This document shows, in pieces, positions 7,885 through 16,385 of a stretch of 64,000 bases of DNA. This DNA comes from Rhizobium sp. BK251 (lineage in GTDB: Bacteria > Pseudomonadota > Alphaproteobacteria > Rhizobiales > Rhizobiaceae). The notes under the pieces were generated by a model that had not been told where the DNA came from, searched no databases, and saw only the letters and a list, made by a program, of their open reading frames with translations. How positions within the stretch are numbered: position 1 is the first letter of the stretch; every line of letters begins with the position of its first letter. The translations under genes were made by a program, and so were the position numbers. The DNA is taken from the NCBI RefSeq assembly GCF_004345245.1, contig NZ_SLUQ01000005.1, positions 124,001 to 188,000 of the forward strand. The letters run 5' to 3'.

Positions 7885-9267
7885 TTCTGCGCTGGCTGGT
7901 TCGCCCAGCCGCTGAAGCAGCCGCGACCATGCTATGAGACCGAGGCGGAAATTTGCCAGCCGGAAGAATTCGTTCGGCGCGTGGTAGTCCTCGTCGGAGG
8001 TCGAGAAGGAAAAGAAGATCGCCTCCACGCCGAGATGCTTGCGGAAGGCGGCACCGATCGGGATCGTCGCGCCCATGGCGACGCGGAGCGGCCTGCTCCC
8101 GAGAAGCTCTTCGAGCACCGCTTCCGCCGCAGCCAGCGCCGGAAGATCCGGATCGACGAAGAAGGCCTCGCTGCCCGGCTCCTTCGTATCGACCTGCAGT
8201 GTGTATCCCCTGGGCAATCCGGCTTCGAGATGCTTGGTGATCGCGGAGACCACTTTCTCCGGCTTCTGCCCAGCGACGAGCCGGCAGGTGATCTTGACGC
8301 TTGCCGATGAAGGAATAACGGTCTTCGTCCCAGCCCCTTGGTATCCGCCCGAAATGCCGTTGAACTCCAGTGTCGGCTCCAGCCACTGGCGGATGAGCAG
8401 CTCCCGGCCACTGTCGATCGGATCGGGCGTTGGCGAACCTATTTCGCGGTAATAGGCATGCGCGTCGAAATCGGCGGCCTCGATCGCCGCGAGGATCTTC
8501 GCATCGAGCGGCCTTGCGTCATCCTCGAAGCCAGCCACGACGACGCGCCCGTCCGCGTCATGCATGGTGGCGAGCATCTGCGCCAGCGCCCGGATCGGGT
8601 TCGGCGCGCTGCCGCCATGGCGCCCCGAATGCAGGTCCTTGGCCGCTCCGGTGACGGTGACCTCGAGCGCCACGAGCCCGCGGCTCGCAACCGTCATGGA
8701 CGGCCGGTCGGGGCGCCACATTGCCCCATCGGCGGAAACGACGAGGTCGCAGGCAAGCCTCTCCCGGTATCGTTCCAACGCGGCCTCGAAATGGGGGCTG
8801 CCGGATTCCTCCTCGCCCTCGATCAGGATCTTCAGGTTCACCGGCAGCCTGCCCACCGTCTTCAGATAGGCTTCCGCCACGAGGATCGGTATCAGCAGCG
8901 GCCCCTTGTCGTCGGAAACGCCGCGGGCATAGAGGCGTCCATCACGCTCCGTCGGTTCGAAGGGCGGGGTTGTCCATTTGTCGAGCGGGTCAGGCGGCTG
9001 CACGTCGTAGTGGCCATAGACGAGGATCGTCGGCTTGTTTTCGTCCGCAATGATCTCGCCGAAGACGGCCGGATGCCCGCCGGTCTCGAGGAGTTCCACC
9101 GAGGCGAAGCCGGCTTCCGCTAGCCGCGCAGCAACGAACCGGGCGGCCTTCTGGATATCGGCGCGAAAGGCAGGATCGGTGCTGACGCTCGGGATGCGAC
9201 AGAATTCCTTCAGGATCTCGACCGAAGCGCCGATATGGCTTTCGAGATAGTCTTCCACTGTCGTCAT
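7867..9267 (-). CDS. M20-family dipeptidase
   Basis: Zinc metallopeptidase of the M20 family (CNDP/DapE-like), 466 residues. VYGHYDVQPPDP holds a metal His and Asp, and GEEESGSPHFE holds the catalytic and metal glutamates; SADGAMWRPDRP and the dimerisation lid follow. Such enzymes cleave dipeptides or deacylate N-acyl amino acids. The ATG at 9267 was chosen because it overlaps the upstream SDR stop as ATGA; the open frame continues 53 codons further but into the SDR gene. It is the last gene of the GntR-creatininase-reductase-SDR operon and probably processes the product of the neighbouring peptide-type importer. The exact substrate is unknown. Confidence 0.88.
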   Translation of the reverse strand: MTTVEDYLESHIGASVEILKEFCRIPSVSTDPAFRADIQKAARFVAARLAEAGFASVELLETGGHPAVFGEIIADENKPTILVYGHYDVQPPDPLDKWTTPPFEPTERDGRLYARGVSDDKGPLLIPILVAEAYLKTVGRLPVNLKILIEGEEESGSPHFEAALERYRERLACDLVVSADGAMWRPDRPSMTVASRGLVALEVTVTGAAKDLHSGRHGGSAPNPIRALAQMLATMHDADGRVVVAGFEDDARPLDAKILAAIEAADFDAHAYYREIGSPTPDPIDSGRELLIRQWLEPTLEFNGISGGYQGAGTKTVIPSSASVKITCRLVAGQKPEKVVSAITKHLEAGLPRGYTLQVDTKEPGSEAFFVDPDLPALAAAEAVLEELLGSRPLRVAMGATIPIGAAFRKHLGVEAIFFSFSTSDEDYHAPNEFFRLANFRLGLIAWSRLLQRLGEPASAEGANQL

Positions 9268-10022
9268 TTGCCGCCGTCCACGCTGATCACTTGTCCGCTG
9301 ATCCAGCCTGCATAGTCGGATGCGAAGAACATGACCATACTCGCGATATCGTCCGGCTTGCCGAGGCGCTTCAGCGCAATGTTCTGCATGAGGCGTTCCT
9401 GCCCGTCCTTGCCCATCGCCTCCCATTGGCGCTCGGTCGTCGGGTTGGAGCGTACGAAACCCGGCGCAACGTTGTTGACGGTGATGTTCCAGGGGCCGAG
9501 TTCGTGCGCGAGCTGGCGCGTGAGCCCGATCTGGCCGGCCTTGGCGCTCGCATAGGCCTGGATCCCGGTGAGCGAGATGCCGAGGCCGGCGCCGCTGGAA
9601 ATGTTGACGATGCGCCCGGACTTCTGCCGCTTCATTGCCGGCGCCACTGCCTGCGCCATGAAGAACGCGCCGGAAAGGTTGACGTCGAAGATCGTTTGCC
9701 AGTCTTCCTCGGATATCTCCTCGATTGGTCGGCCGACCTGTCCGCGGACGCCGCCGGCATTATTGACCAGCACGTCGATGGAGCCCGATGCCGCCTCGAT
9801 CTCCGCCATGACCATTTGAGTGGCTGCACGATTGCCGACATCGAGGACATGCCCGCGAGCCTTGCTGCCGCAGAGGCGCACCGTTTCGGAAAGCCCCGCC
9901 TCGTTGATGTCGCAGGCATGGACGGTCGCGCCGCGGCTTGCAAAGGCTTCGGCAATCGTCCTGCCGAAACCATGCGCCGCCCCCGTGACGATGACGGTCT
10001 TGCCGTCGAAGGTGATGTTCAT
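9264..10022 (-). CDS. short-chain dehydrogenase/reductase (SDR)
   Basis: Classical SDR of 252 residues. TGAAHGFGRTIA at residues 13-24 is the nucleotide-binding glycine motif, NNAGG the structural motif, and ISSGAG with YASAK the catalytic Ser, Tyr and Lys. The C-terminus ISGQVISVDGGK is typical for the family. FabG-like annotation is common for such proteins, but the operon places it with peptide/amide catabolic genes, so a hydroxyacid or sugar-type substrate linked to that pathway is more likely. Its start overlaps the stop of the upstream reductase and its stop overlaps the M20 start, both as ATGA. Confidence 0.88.
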   Translation of the reverse strand: MNITFDGKTVIVTGAAHGFGRTIAEAFASRGATVHACDINEAGLSETVRLCGSKARGHVLDVGNRAATQMVMAEIEAASGSIDVLVNNAGGVRGQVGRPIEEISEEDWQTIFDVNLSGAFFMAQAVAPAMKRQKSGRIVNISSGAGLGISLTGIQAYASAKAGQIGLTRQLAHELGPWNITVNNVAPGFVRSNPTTERQWEAMGKDGQERLMQNIALKRLGKPDDIASMVMFFASDYAGWISGQVISVDGGK

Positions 10023-11038
10023 CGGTCGGCTCCAGCAAGCTCTTCGAGATTGGCGAGGTCGAGCGGCCGCCGGCCGTCCTCGATTTCGTGGATCATCGTC
10101 ACGACCCGCGCCGCAAGCGGCGTCGGCACGCCGAGCGAGCGTCCGATCTCGACAACGGGCAACACCTGCGCATCGACCTCCGTCTTGCGCTTGCGGACCG
10201 CGAGATCGCGCCAGATGCCCGAGTGGGACTTCAGCGACTTCCTGTTATGCGCCACCATTTCGTCGAAGGAGCGATTGGTATCCTCGGGCGCGGCCTGTGG
10301 CCCGAATGCCGCCGGGTCGAAGCCGTCGAAGGCTTCCGGGCGAATGTTGTTTGCGGCGGCGACCGTCGAAACCTCAAGCGCGAGCCGGCGCAGCACCGGT
10401 CGGCATGCGGGATTTGCCAGCACGTCGGCGATGCTGTCGTTGGTAAGCGCAGTGCCGAAGAGGAGTGCACCGTAGATTAGCTTGCCCCAGAGATAGCCCC
10501 ATATGTTGTCGGTCAAAACTGCCCGAGGTTCGAACGCCTGCATCAGGCCATGGATCTCCTCGATGCGATCGGTGATCCTGCCGTCGAGCTCGCCGACGAC
10601 CACGGCGCCCTTGCCGCTATAGTGGACGACGCCGGGTTCCAGATAGTCGGCGCCGAAATTGACGAAGCAGCCGATGACACGATGATCGCCGACGATCGGG
10701 GCGATGACGCGCTCGTTGAGGCCGTTCTGTGCCGACACCACATAGCCGTCCGACGCGAGATGCGGGGCGAGCGCGCGGCTTGCCGCCTCGGTGTGATGCG
10801 CCTTGACACAGAGAAACATCCGCTCATGGATCCCGGTGAACTGCTCCGGCAGGAAGGCCGGTGCCCTGACCGTATCCTGGAAGATCGGCCCGTCGATCCT
10901 GAGGCCCTTGGCATTGATTGCTGCGACATGCTCCGCGGCGCTGTCGACGAAGATCACCTCGTGGCCTGCACGGATGAAGGCCGCTCCGAGCGATCCGCCG
11001 ATCGCGCCCGCGCCCCAGATGACGATCGGCCCGCTCAT
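10019..11038 (-). CDS. 2-dehydropantoate 2-reductase family protein
   Basis: ApbA/PanE-like NAD(P)H-dependent ketoacid reductase, 339 residues. The Rossmann motif GAGAIGG is near residues 8-14, CVKAHHTEA follows the cofactor domain, and the C-terminal helical domain has the conserved Lys/Asn segment LWGKLIYGALLFGTALTND. True ketopantoate reductase belongs to pantothenate synthesis; here the operon context (creatininase-family protein, SDR, peptidase) points to a different 2-keto acid. The start at 11038 overlaps the upstream stop as ATGA; a longer reading frame upstream lies inside the creatininase gene and is not used. Confidence 0.85.
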   Translation of the reverse strand: MSGPIVIWGAGAIGGSLGAAFIRAGHEVIFVDSAAEHVAAINAKGLRIDGPIFQDTVRAPAFLPEQFTGIHERMFLCVKAHHTEAASRALAPHLASDGYVVSAQNGLNERVIAPIVGDHRVIGCFVNFGADYLEPGVVHYSGKGAVVVGELDGRITDRIEEIHGLMQAFEPRAVLTDNIWGYLWGKLIYGALLFGTALTNDSIADVLANPACRPVLRRLALEVSTVAAANNIRPEAFDGFDPAAFGPQAAPEDTNRSFDEMVAHNRKSLKSHSGIWRDLAVRKRKTEVDAQVLPVVEIGRSLGVPTPLAARVVTMIHEIEDGRRPLDLANLEELAGADR

Positions 11039-11736
11039 GCCCAGGCGCCCTCCAGGAGTGCCCGCGTCTCTTTGACGGCGACGTCCCATATGGCCAGCAT
11101 TTCCTCGTCCGGCCGCTCGTAATAGCCGCCGAAGTTGCCGTCGCCGAGATAGGCCTTCACCGCCTCGGGACCCATAACCCGCATGCGCGCTAGGTCGATC
11201 ATCGGCTTCTGCTGGCTGGGCAGCGTAGTGCCCGCCAGCCGGGTCCAGGGAAAGTTCTCCATCCAGGATGCGTGAGAGGCAACGGGATCGATCTCTTGGA
11301 CCTTCGCGTAGGTCTGAGGCGCGTTCCACCAGTTGTGGAACTTGACGGCAGTCCCCGGATTGTCTGCCATCCATTCGATTGCGAGGCTGCCGGCCGGCTG
11401 GTTGCCGCCGTGGCCATTGACGATGAGGATGCGGCGGAAGCCCTGCAGGCGCAAGCCATCGAGGATGTCGCGCACGAGGCGGATATAGGTCTCCTGCCGC
11501 AGGCTGATCGTGCCCGGATAGGCAAGGAAATAGGGCGTGATGCCGTAAGGAACCACCGGAAACACCGGGATGCCGAGCGGCTCGGCCGCATCGGAGGCCA
11601 CCTTCTCGGAAAGGATCGAATCGACCGAAAGGGAAAGCTGCGCGTGCTGCTCGGTGCTGCCGAGCGGCAGGATCGCCCTGTCGTCGGTCTTCAGATAGGC
11701 CTCTATCTGCTGCCAGTTCGTCTCGGACACTTTCAC
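11035..11736 (-). CDS. creatininase-family amidohydrolase
   Basis: Metal-dependent cyclic amide hydrolase family (creatininase, MftE, formamide hydrolase of riboflavin synthesis), 233 residues. LPLGSTEQHAQ (about 22-32) and the following VDSILSE give the Glu, His and Asp metal ligands, and NGHGGNQPAG near residues 110-119 gives the second His. The family normally shows EQHG rather than EQHA, so the pocket is somewhat unusual. The start codon is GTG at 11736 behind AAGGGA. It follows the GntR regulator by 14 bases and is coupled to the reductase. Creatinine itself is only one of several possible substrates. Confidence 0.85.
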   Translation of the reverse strand: MKVSETNWQQIEAYLKTDDRAILPLGSTEQHAQLSLSVDSILSEKVASDAAEPLGIPVFPVVPYGITPYFLAYPGTISLRQETYIRLVRDILDGLRLQGFRRILIVNGHGGNQPAGSLAIEWMADNPGTAVKFHNWWNAPQTYAKVQEIDPVASHASWMENFPWTRLAGTTLPSQQKPMIDLARMRVMGPEAVKAYLGDGNFGGYYERPDEEMLAIWDVAVKETRALLEGAWA

Positions 11737-11750
11737 GATGGTTCCCTTTC

Positions 11751-12758
11751 TTATGCTTCGATGTCTGTGACCGTTCTGTCGCCTGACGCGGGCGGCGTCA
11801 GCATGCCCGCATCGCGGACGATGGGGACGACGACGCGCTCGATGTCGGCAACGTCGGGTGCGTGGCGATACTCGATCGCCTGCATGCCGTCCGGCAGCCG
11901 CGCGACGATCTCCTCGGCACCCGAGGCATAGACGACGACTCTCGAACGCGCGATCAGCCCGTCGAGGCCGGGTGTGTCCAGGGTTGCGCCCAGGACCTCG
12001 CTGACATGCGGCGCAAAGCGCTGCACGCCGCTCTTCATGATCGGCAGGAAATCGGGAAAGCGCGACACGACGGTGATCGAGGCAAGGGAATCGAGCGAGG
12101 CGAGCGCCATGCGCGTCTCTTCCGATGGCGTGAAGCTGACGCTGACGACCTTGGTGTTCGGCACGAGCGTAGTGACTTCGCGATGCTTGTTGGCAAAGGT
12201 GATGGCGAGATCGGCGGAATTCGCCCTCGCTCTGGCCTCCGCGCTCCGTTCGATCGCCGATATCGTCAGCGGCTCGACTGTTGCGCCGCGCCCCAGCCGG
12301 GCGGCGATGACACGGGCATAGCTTGCCGTCGCGTCGGGAAACAGTCCGATCATGACGATGCGCATCCGGGAGCCGATGCTGTCGCGGTAGAAGACCCGGG
12401 AGCTCACCATCGCGACAAGCTCGGCCGAGCGGATGCCCATCGCCCGGCTCTCGTCGATCAGTTCGTCTATGTGGCGGTGGAGTGCCGATGTGTCCGGCCG
12501 CCCTGCCTGCCGGGCATGGAGGCTGTCGGTGACGAAGGTGCCGGAGCCGGGGCGTGCATCGATCAGGCCCGCCGCCTTCAGGTCCGCGTAGACCTGGCTC
12601 ACCGTCATCGGCGCGACGCCGATCTTCTCGGCGAGTTCGCGCACCGAAGGCAGAGTCTCCCCCGGTACGAGCTCGCCGCAGGCGATGCCGTATTCGATAA
12701 GGCCCTGCAGCTGGGTGCGCAGCGGAACCGGTAGGTCACGGTCGATGAAGAATTCCAT
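11751..12758 (-). CDS. GntR-family regulator with periplasmic-binding-like effector domain
   Basis: A 335-residue regulator. The N-terminal winged helix (about residues 8-75) shows LRTQLQGLIEYGIACGEL, LPSVRELAEKIGVAPMTVSQ and the wing GLIDARPGSGTFV, clear GntR marks. The rest (about 110-335) is not FCD, UTRA or aminotransferase-like; segments such as MRIVMIGLFPDATASYARVIAA and LAITFANKHREV look like a two-lobed LacI/binding-protein fold, which is my inference. The start at ATG 12758 fits the GntR domain; the frame continues upstream without family similarity. It heads the minus operon and faces the importer operon, so it is the likely controller of both, probably through the AGTCGACT-type palindromes at 12780 and 12866. 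Confidence 0.82.
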   Translation of the reverse strand: MEFFIDRDLPVPLRTQLQGLIEYGIACGELVPGETLPSVRELAEKIGVAPMTVSQVYADLKAAGLIDARPGSGTFVTDSLHARQAGRPDTSALHRHIDELIDESRAMGIRSAELVAMVSSRVFYRDSIGSRMRIVMIGLFPDATASYARVIAARLGRGATVEPLTISAIERSAEARARANSADLAITFANKHREVTTLVPNTKVVSVSFTPSEETRMALASLDSLASITVVSRFPDFLPIMKSGVQRFAPHVSEVLGATLDTPGLDGLIARSRVVVYASGAEEIVARLPDGMQAIEYRHAPDVADIERVVVPIVRDAGMLTPPASGDRTVTDIEA

Positions 12759-12779
12759 GAAGCTTTGATCGGCGCTGTT

Positions 12780-12791
12780 ATAGTCGACTAT
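12780..12791. promoter_or_regulatory. 12-bp palindrome upstream of the GntR gene
   Basis: ATAGTCGACTAT, a perfect palindrome 22 bases upstream of the GntR start codon. A related AGTTGACT lies at 12866-12873 on the side of the importer operon, 69 bases before that start codon. This is the expected place for an operator shared by both arms. Binding is inferred. Confidence 0.5.
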
Positions 12792-12865
12792 TACAATTAT
12801 ACTTTGCAAGGAGGGGAGGCAAGCGAGAACCGTTACAGTCTGCACCGGAACCTCTCAGACAAATT

Positions 12866-12873
12866 AGTTGACT
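12866..12873. promoter_or_regulatory. near-palindrome AGTTGACT in the divergent region
   Basis: AGTTGACT differs from the core AGTCGACT of the 12780 palindrome at one base and sits in the 183-bp gap between the GntR gene and the importer operon. It may be a second operator or, since it includes TTGACT, part of a minus-35 element for the plus-strand operon. Confidence 0.3.
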
Positions 12874-12941
12874 CTCGCTCAAACGCGTGAAATCGTCCTA
12901 AGCAATAAGGACAGTTGCGCCAGAAAAAAAAGGGAACAGTC

Positions 12942-14519
12942 ATGAAAATAATCGCGAAGGCGGCGATTGCTGCCGCATTGTTACTCAGCACCAGCCTTTC
13001 GGCCTTTGCCGTCGAACGAGGCGGCATCCTGACCTATGGACGCTACGCCGATAGCCTGTTTCTCGATCCTGTCCTGAACGACGCGAATGTCGACATCTGG
13101 ATCCTGTCCAACCTCTACGACACGCTGCTCCTGCCCACCGACGACGGCAAGGGCGTGCAGGCCGGCCTCGCGACCGACTGGAAGGTCGCCGACGACGGCA
13201 TGACCGTGACGCTGACGCTGCGCGACGGCATCATGTTCTCGGATGGTTCGCCGATCACGCCCGCCGATGTCGCCTGGTCGCTGAAGCGCGCCGCAAATCC
13301 GAAGAACGGCATCTGGAACTTCCTGGTTTCCTCGGTCGATGACGTCACGACTGAAGGCGACAAGACGGTCGTCCTCAAGCTGAAGCATCCGGACCCGGCA
13401 ATCCTCGCCGCGCTCACCGTCTTCAATACGGCGATCCTGCCGCAGAAGATTTTTGAAGCTTCCGCTGGCGCGACGGACGAGGAAAAGGCCAAGGCTTTCG
13501 CAGAGCATCCGGTCGGTTCGGGCCCCTTCGTGCTGCAGTCCTGGGACCGCGGCTCCACCATGAAACTTGTCCGCAACGAGCACTATTGGGGTCAGGGCGA
13601 GGACGGCAAGCCGCTGCCCTATCTCGATGGCATCACCTTCGAAGTCGTTCCGGACGATGCCACGCGCATCCTGAAGCTCACGTCCGGCGAAATCGGCGGA
13701 GCGGAATTCATACCCTATTCGCGCGTGGCCGAGCTGAAGTCGGCCGACAACCTGAATATGGAGCTCTTTCCGTCGACGCGCATAGAATATGTCACCTTGA
13801 ACGTGCGGCCCCAGCTTGGTGGCAAGGACAATCCGCTCGCCAATCCCAAGGTCCGTCAGGCGCTGAACTATGCGACCAACAAGGAAGCGATCATTCAGAT
13901 CGTCACCCACGGCGTCGGCACGCCGATGACTTCGTTCATGTCGACGGCAACGCCGCTCCACGTCGGCGACAAGCCGCTCTATCCTTATGACGTCGAGAAG
14001 GCGAAGAGCCTGATGAAGGAGGCCGGCTTCGAAAACGGCTTCAGCACCAGCATTCTCATCCTTGCTGGCAATCAGGACGAGATCGGCATCGGCACGGCCC
14101 TGCAGCAGATGTGGTCGCAGGTCGGCGTCAAGCTGGAGCTGCAGCAGGTCGACAATGCGACCCGCACCCAGCAGTATCGCGACGGCACCTTCGTGATGCG
14201 TGAGGCGGCCTGGACGGACGATATCGCCGACCCGAACGAGATCACCTCGTATTTTGTCTATTCGCCTACGATCGACGCGCTGCACACGGGCTGGAAGAAT
14301 GAGGAGGCCGACAAGCTGTTCGATGCCTCGCAGAAGGAAATCGACCCGGCCAAGCGCGCCGAGCAATACGCCAAGATCCAGGAGATCTACAATGCGCAGG
14401 GGCCGATCGTGCCTCTTTACGAGACGCCGTATCCGGTGGCGCTCAGCAAGAAGGTTCACGGCTTTCTGCAGATCCCGCTCGGCAACAACATCTTCGCGAG
14501 AACCTGGGTCGAGAAATAG
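12942..14519 (+). CDS. peptide-type ABC transporter substrate-binding protein
   Basis: Periplasmic family 5 solute-binding protein (Dpp/Opp/nickel type), 525 residues. A Sec signal peptide spans about residues 1-23 (MKIIAKAAIAAALLLSTSL, cleaved after AFA), without a lipobox Cys. The mature part shows DVAWSLKRA, GSGPFVLQSWDRGS and PLANPKVRQALNYATNKEAI, all typical of the family. The start at 12942 was chosen because the signal peptide begins there; nine upstream in-frame codons are charged and not signal-like. It is the first gene of the importer operon and would set its specificity for peptides or peptide-like amides. Confidence 0.92.
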   Translation: MKIIAKAAIAAALLLSTSLSAFAVERGGILTYGRYADSLFLDPVLNDANVDIWILSNLYDTLLLPTDDGKGVQAGLATDWKVADDGMTVTLTLRDGIMFSDGSPITPADVAWSLKRAANPKNGIWNFLVSSVDDVTTEGDKTVVLKLKHPDPAILAALTVFNTAILPQKIFEASAGATDEEKAKAFAEHPVGSGPFVLQSWDRGSTMKLVRNEHYWGQGEDGKPLPYLDGITFEVVPDDATRILKLTSGEIGGAEFIPYSRVAELKSADNLNMELFPSTRIEYVTLNVRPQLGGKDNPLANPKVRQALNYATNKEAIIQIVTHGVGTPMTSFMSTATPLHVGDKPLYPYDVEKAKSLMKEAGFENGFSTSILILAGNQDEIGIGTALQQMWSQVGVKLELQQVDNATRTQQYRDGTFVMREAAWTDDIADPNEITSYFVYSPTIDALHTGWKNEEADKLFDASQKEIDPAKRAEQYAKIQEIYNAQGPIVPLYETPYPVALSKKVHGFLQIPLGNNIFARTWVEK

Positions 14520-14601
14520 TCCTCTGAACCTTGCGAAGGCGCGGGCCCTTAGGGCGGGCCGCGCCTATTCCAGACAATGCCGGAAGTGCGGGAGCGGCGA
14601 T

Positions 14602-15540
14602 TTGCCACTTTTCAGTTTCGTTCTCCGTCGTATCCTCCAGATGATCCCGACGGTCGTGTTTATCCTGATCGTCACCTTCGTGCTGGTGCGGCTTCTGCCC
14701 GGAGATCCTGCCAGCGCCATGCTCGGCGACCGCGCCCTTGATGCGGATGTCGAGCGCATCAATGCAAGCCTCGGGCTCGACCAGCCGATGCCAATCCAGT
14801 TTCTCTATTTTGTAAAGCGCGTTGCGACCGGTGATCTCGGCAATTCGATCGTCCTGAAAATTCCGGTCACCACATTGATCCTGCAGCGGCTGCCGGTGAC
14901 GCTGATGCTGACGGTCATGTCGGCGCTCATCGCGCTCATCCTCGCCGTGCCGCTCGCCTTCATCGCAGCGCTGAAGCGCGAGCAGATTCCTGACACGGCC
15001 ATCCGCGGCGTCTTCCAGGTCGGGCTTTCCATGCCGGTCTTCTATGTCGGCATCGTTTGCCTCACCCTCTTTGCAGCGCAGCTGAAGTGGTTCCCCGTCG
15101 GCGGCTACGGCGATACCTTGCCCGACAAGCTCTACCACCTCTTCCTGCCGGCGCTGACACTAGCCTTCAGTTTCTCGGCAGTCCTGATGCGCAATCTGCG
15201 CGCCTCGATCATCGGCGTCATCAATGCCGAATATGTCGATTTCGCCCGTTCAAAGGGTCTCCGCTCGCGCGTGATCCTTTTGCGGCATGTGCTGCGCAAC
15301 GCGCTCATTTCCACCGTCACGCTCTTCGGCCTGCAGATCGGCACGCTGCTTGGCGGCGCGGTCATCACCGAGACCGTCTTTGCGGTGCCCGGCGCCGGGC
15401 GACTGATGATCGACAGCATCTACGGGCGGGATTACCCTGTCCTGCAGGGGCTCACCATCTCGCTCGCCGTCCTGGTTTCCCTGACCTTCCTTGTCACGGA
15501 TATCGTCCAGGCCTGGCTCGACCCGAGGATCGCACGATGA
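14602..15540 (+). CDS. Dpp/Opp-type ABC permease, DppB-like
   Basis: Inner membrane permease of 312 residues with six helices; the start LFSFVLRRILQMIPTVVFIL and LVRLLPGDPA are standard DppB features. EYVDFARSKGL is the EAA-type loop contacting the ATPase. The start TTG at 14602 has GGAG seven bases upstream and gives the expected N-terminus; no ATG or GTG fits. The stop overlaps the next permease as ATGA. It pairs with the 15537 permease to form the channel. Confidence 0.9.
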   Translation: MPLFSFVLRRILQMIPTVVFILIVTFVLVRLLPGDPASAMLGDRALDADVERINASLGLDQPMPIQFLYFVKRVATGDLGNSIVLKIPVTTLILQRLPVTLMLTVMSALIALILAVPLAFIAALKREQIPDTAIRGVFQVGLSMPVFYVGIVCLTLFAAQLKWFPVGGYGDTLPDKLYHLFLPALTLAFSFSAVLMRNLRASIIGVINAEYVDFARSKGLRSRVILLRHVLRNALISTVTLFGLQIGTLLGGAVITETVFAVPGAGRLMIDSIYGRDYPVLQGLTISLAVLVSLTFLVTDIVQAWLDPRIAR

Positions 15541-16385
15541 GCCTCGCTGCAGATCGCCCCGCCCTTTCGAAGGTGAAACTCCGCCGCCCGCCCAACACGC
15601 TGCTTTCCGGCGGCGCGATCCTCTGTCTGAGCCTTCTGGTCGCTTTCTTCCCTGGCTACTTCGCGCCCTACGATCCTGCCGCGTTCGACTACAATGCTCT
15701 CCTGCAGGCCCCGAGCTGGGCGCATCCTTTCGGCACCGACAGCTTCGGTCGCGATGTCCTCTCGCGCGTCATCCACGCCTATACGATCGACATGCAGATA
15801 GCGATCTTCGCGACGACCCCCGCCTTTATCTTCGGAACGATCGTGGGCGCACTCGTCGGCTATGCCGGAGGCGTGGCGGAGTCGCTCTTCGGCCGCGTGG
15901 TCGACGCCGTGATCACCTTCCCGTTCCTCATTCTCGTCATCGCGATCGTCTCCGTGCTCGGTCCCGGTCTCGGCAACATGTATATCGCGGTCGGGGTCGT
16001 CGGCTGGGTCTTCTATGCACGTCTCGTCGCCTCGGAGGTGAAGGTCCAGAAGCGGCTTGACTACGCCGACGCCGGGCGGGTGATGGGCTATACGCCGATG
16101 CGCATCGTCTTCCGCCATCTGCTGCCGAATGCTATCACGCCCGCAATCGTCTACTGGATGACGGACATGGCGCTCGCCATTCTGCTTGGTTCCAGCCTCG
16201 GCTATCTCGGCCTCGGCGCACAGCCGCCGGCGGCCGAATGGGGCGTGCAGATCGCCGACGGCAAGAACTTCATGAACACCGCCTGGTGGATATCGGTCTT
16301 CCCGGGCATTGCGATCGTTGTCACCGGCCTCGGCTTCAGCCTGGCGGGTGATGGCATCGCGGAACTTCTGAGGGTGCGGCGATGA
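15537..16385 (+). CDS. Dpp/Opp-type ABC permease, DppC-like
   Basis: Second permease of the importer, 282 residues. AHPFGTDSFGRDVLSRVIH near residues 60-78 is diagnostic of DppC/OppC proteins, and YADAGRVMGY is the EAA loop. The ATG at 15537 overlaps the preceding stop (ATGA), and its stop overlaps the next ATPase start the same way. The longer open frame upstream is a shadow of the DppB-like gene. Confidence 0.92.
   Translation: MSLAADRPALSKVKLRRPPNTLLSGGAILCLSLLVAFFPGYFAPYDPAAFDYNALLQAPSWAHPFGTDSFGRDVLSRVIHAYTIDMQIAIFATTPAFIFGTIVGALVGYAGGVAESLFGRVVDAVITFPFLILVIAIVSVLGPGLGNMYIAVGVVGWVFYARLVASEVKVQKRLDYADAGRVMGYTPMRIVFRHLLPNAITPAIVYWMTDMALAILLGSSLGYLGLGAQPPAAEWGVQIADGKNFMNTAWWISVFPGIAIVVTGLGFSLAGDGIAELLRVRR

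Noticed and set aside
9268..9426. 53-codon N-terminal extension of the M20 peptidase
   Set aside because: It lies inside the SDR gene, has no family similarity, and the ATGA junction at 9264-9267 gives a better start.
12981..14459. 492-codon open frame on the minus strand opposite the substrate-binding protein gene
   Set aside because: Shadow of a gene with a clear signal peptide and family motifs; rich in Arg/Asp/Gly as typical of reverse frames.
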